Shown here: positions 63,623 to 64,000 of the stretch, piece by piece | How the letters are laid out: each line of letters starts with the position of its first letter | Position numbering within the stretch: the stretch's first letter is position 1 | DNA from: Cyclobacterium marinum DSM 745 | Lineage (GTDB): Bacteria; Bacteroidota; Bacteroidia; Cytophagales; Cyclobacteriaceae | Direction: 5' to 3' | Length of the DNA: 64,000 nucleotides | NCBI RefSeq assembly: GCF_000222485.1 | Contig: NC_015914.1 | Location: 4,012,001-4,076,000, forward strand | Program-made: the position numbers and the translations under genes | The notes under the pieces: model-generated | Seen by the model: only the letters and a program-made list of their open reading frames with translations | Database searches by the model: none | Told to the model about the DNA's origin: nothing

Positions 63623-64000
63623 CCTTCGACAGGCTCAGGGACCAGTATACAACATTGGGAATTAGGATTACTATGGGAAATGGTTTTCTCTTTTTGTTTT
63701 TTTAGCGTTGGGAGAATGAAAATTTACTGATTTTAAGTTTTTCTATGGCCTAGGGTTCTTTGGTTTAGTAGCTATTATTCATTAGGTAAAGGGTTTTGGA
63801 GTGAATTTGAGGCTATTTTTGCCATTAGGACATACCTGTCCCATTAAGGTAACTGGCGCTTTTTCTTTTGCTTTCTGATTTTATTAAACCAGGTGGACGG
63901 TGGACCCCGTTGGTCAAAACACGCCAGAGTATGCTTTCTACGGTTTTGCAACTTGGGCAACTCCTGGCAGGGAAGGATTTTTTTAAATAATGATAGGTCC
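63623..64000. repeat. Dispersed repeat, copy D, with terminator
   Basis: Copy of 52505-52920: a GGGAAA / TTTCTC hairpin at 63675-63690 followed by TTTTTGTTTTTTT terminates higBA. The rest (ACATACCTGTCCCATTAAGG, GTATGCTTTCTACGG) follows copy C to the window end. No gene. Confidence 0.7.

Overview
The window looks like a Bacteroidota chromosome, probably a marine member of the Cytophagales close to Cyclobacterium or Algoriphagus. This is inferred from the low G+C content, a SusC/SusD pair, lipoproteins with short LxxC lipoboxes, a Nudix-type regulator, DUF2911 and M1 proteins, and the kinds of dispersed repeats; no rRNA or tRNA gene is present to confirm it.

Region 1 (1-14.7 kb) is ordinary core-type sequence. 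It holds a partial GH31 glucosidase, a small secreted protein, an M1 aminopeptidase, an MMPL/RND exporter converging on an endonuclease/exonuclease/phosphatase-fold protein, a DUF2911 lipoprotein - penicillin acylase - membrane protein operon, and a fused trehalose-6-phosphate synthase/phosphatase.

Region 2 (14.7-32.1 kb) is a polysaccharide utilisation locus. A Nudix/winged-helix regulator is divergent from susC-susD, followed by five secreted degradative proteins: three heparinase II/III-like lyases, one PL8-like lyase and one BNR-4 beta-propeller protein with the histidine pair of ulvan-lyase-type families. All act on uronate-containing chains by family knowledge. No sulfatase or unsaturated-uronyl hydrolase is in the window.

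Region 3 (32.1-45.3 kb) is the most unusual part. After REP-like repeats and a 500-bp leader block comes an array of at least six gene cassettes, all on the + strand. Each starts with GTT plus a private 5-7 bp sequence and ends with the exact complement of that sequence followed by AAC, leading into a 55-135 bp imperfect inverted repeat. This is the architecture of integron attC sites without an integrase (a CALIN-like array). Cargo looks defensive: a PDDEXK-like/DUF5655 protein, a TIR/deoxyribosyltransferase-like protein, a two-gene metallophosphoesterase plus Hsp90-type (GHKL) ATPase module, an unknown protein, a small secreted repeat protein and a HEPN gene. An IS110 element and an IS66 element have entered it.

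Region 4 (45.3-59.2 kb) is mosaic: a VapBC pair with vapC split by an IS4-type element, a VOC protein, an IS1634-type element flanked by perfect 170-bp direct repeats, a HigBA-like pair with a frameshifted toxin, a TPR/AraC regulator, a DUF1186/SEC-C protein and a beta-helix lipoprotein.

Region 5 (59.2-64 kb) repeats the REP cluster and leader block and carries a second set of cassettes: a zinc-ribbon HEPN-like protein, a DUF6338-like membrane protein with a 46-residue proline-rich partner, and an intact HigBA pair. Short segments beginning GTGYGCC at two cassette junctions resemble group II intron 5' ends.
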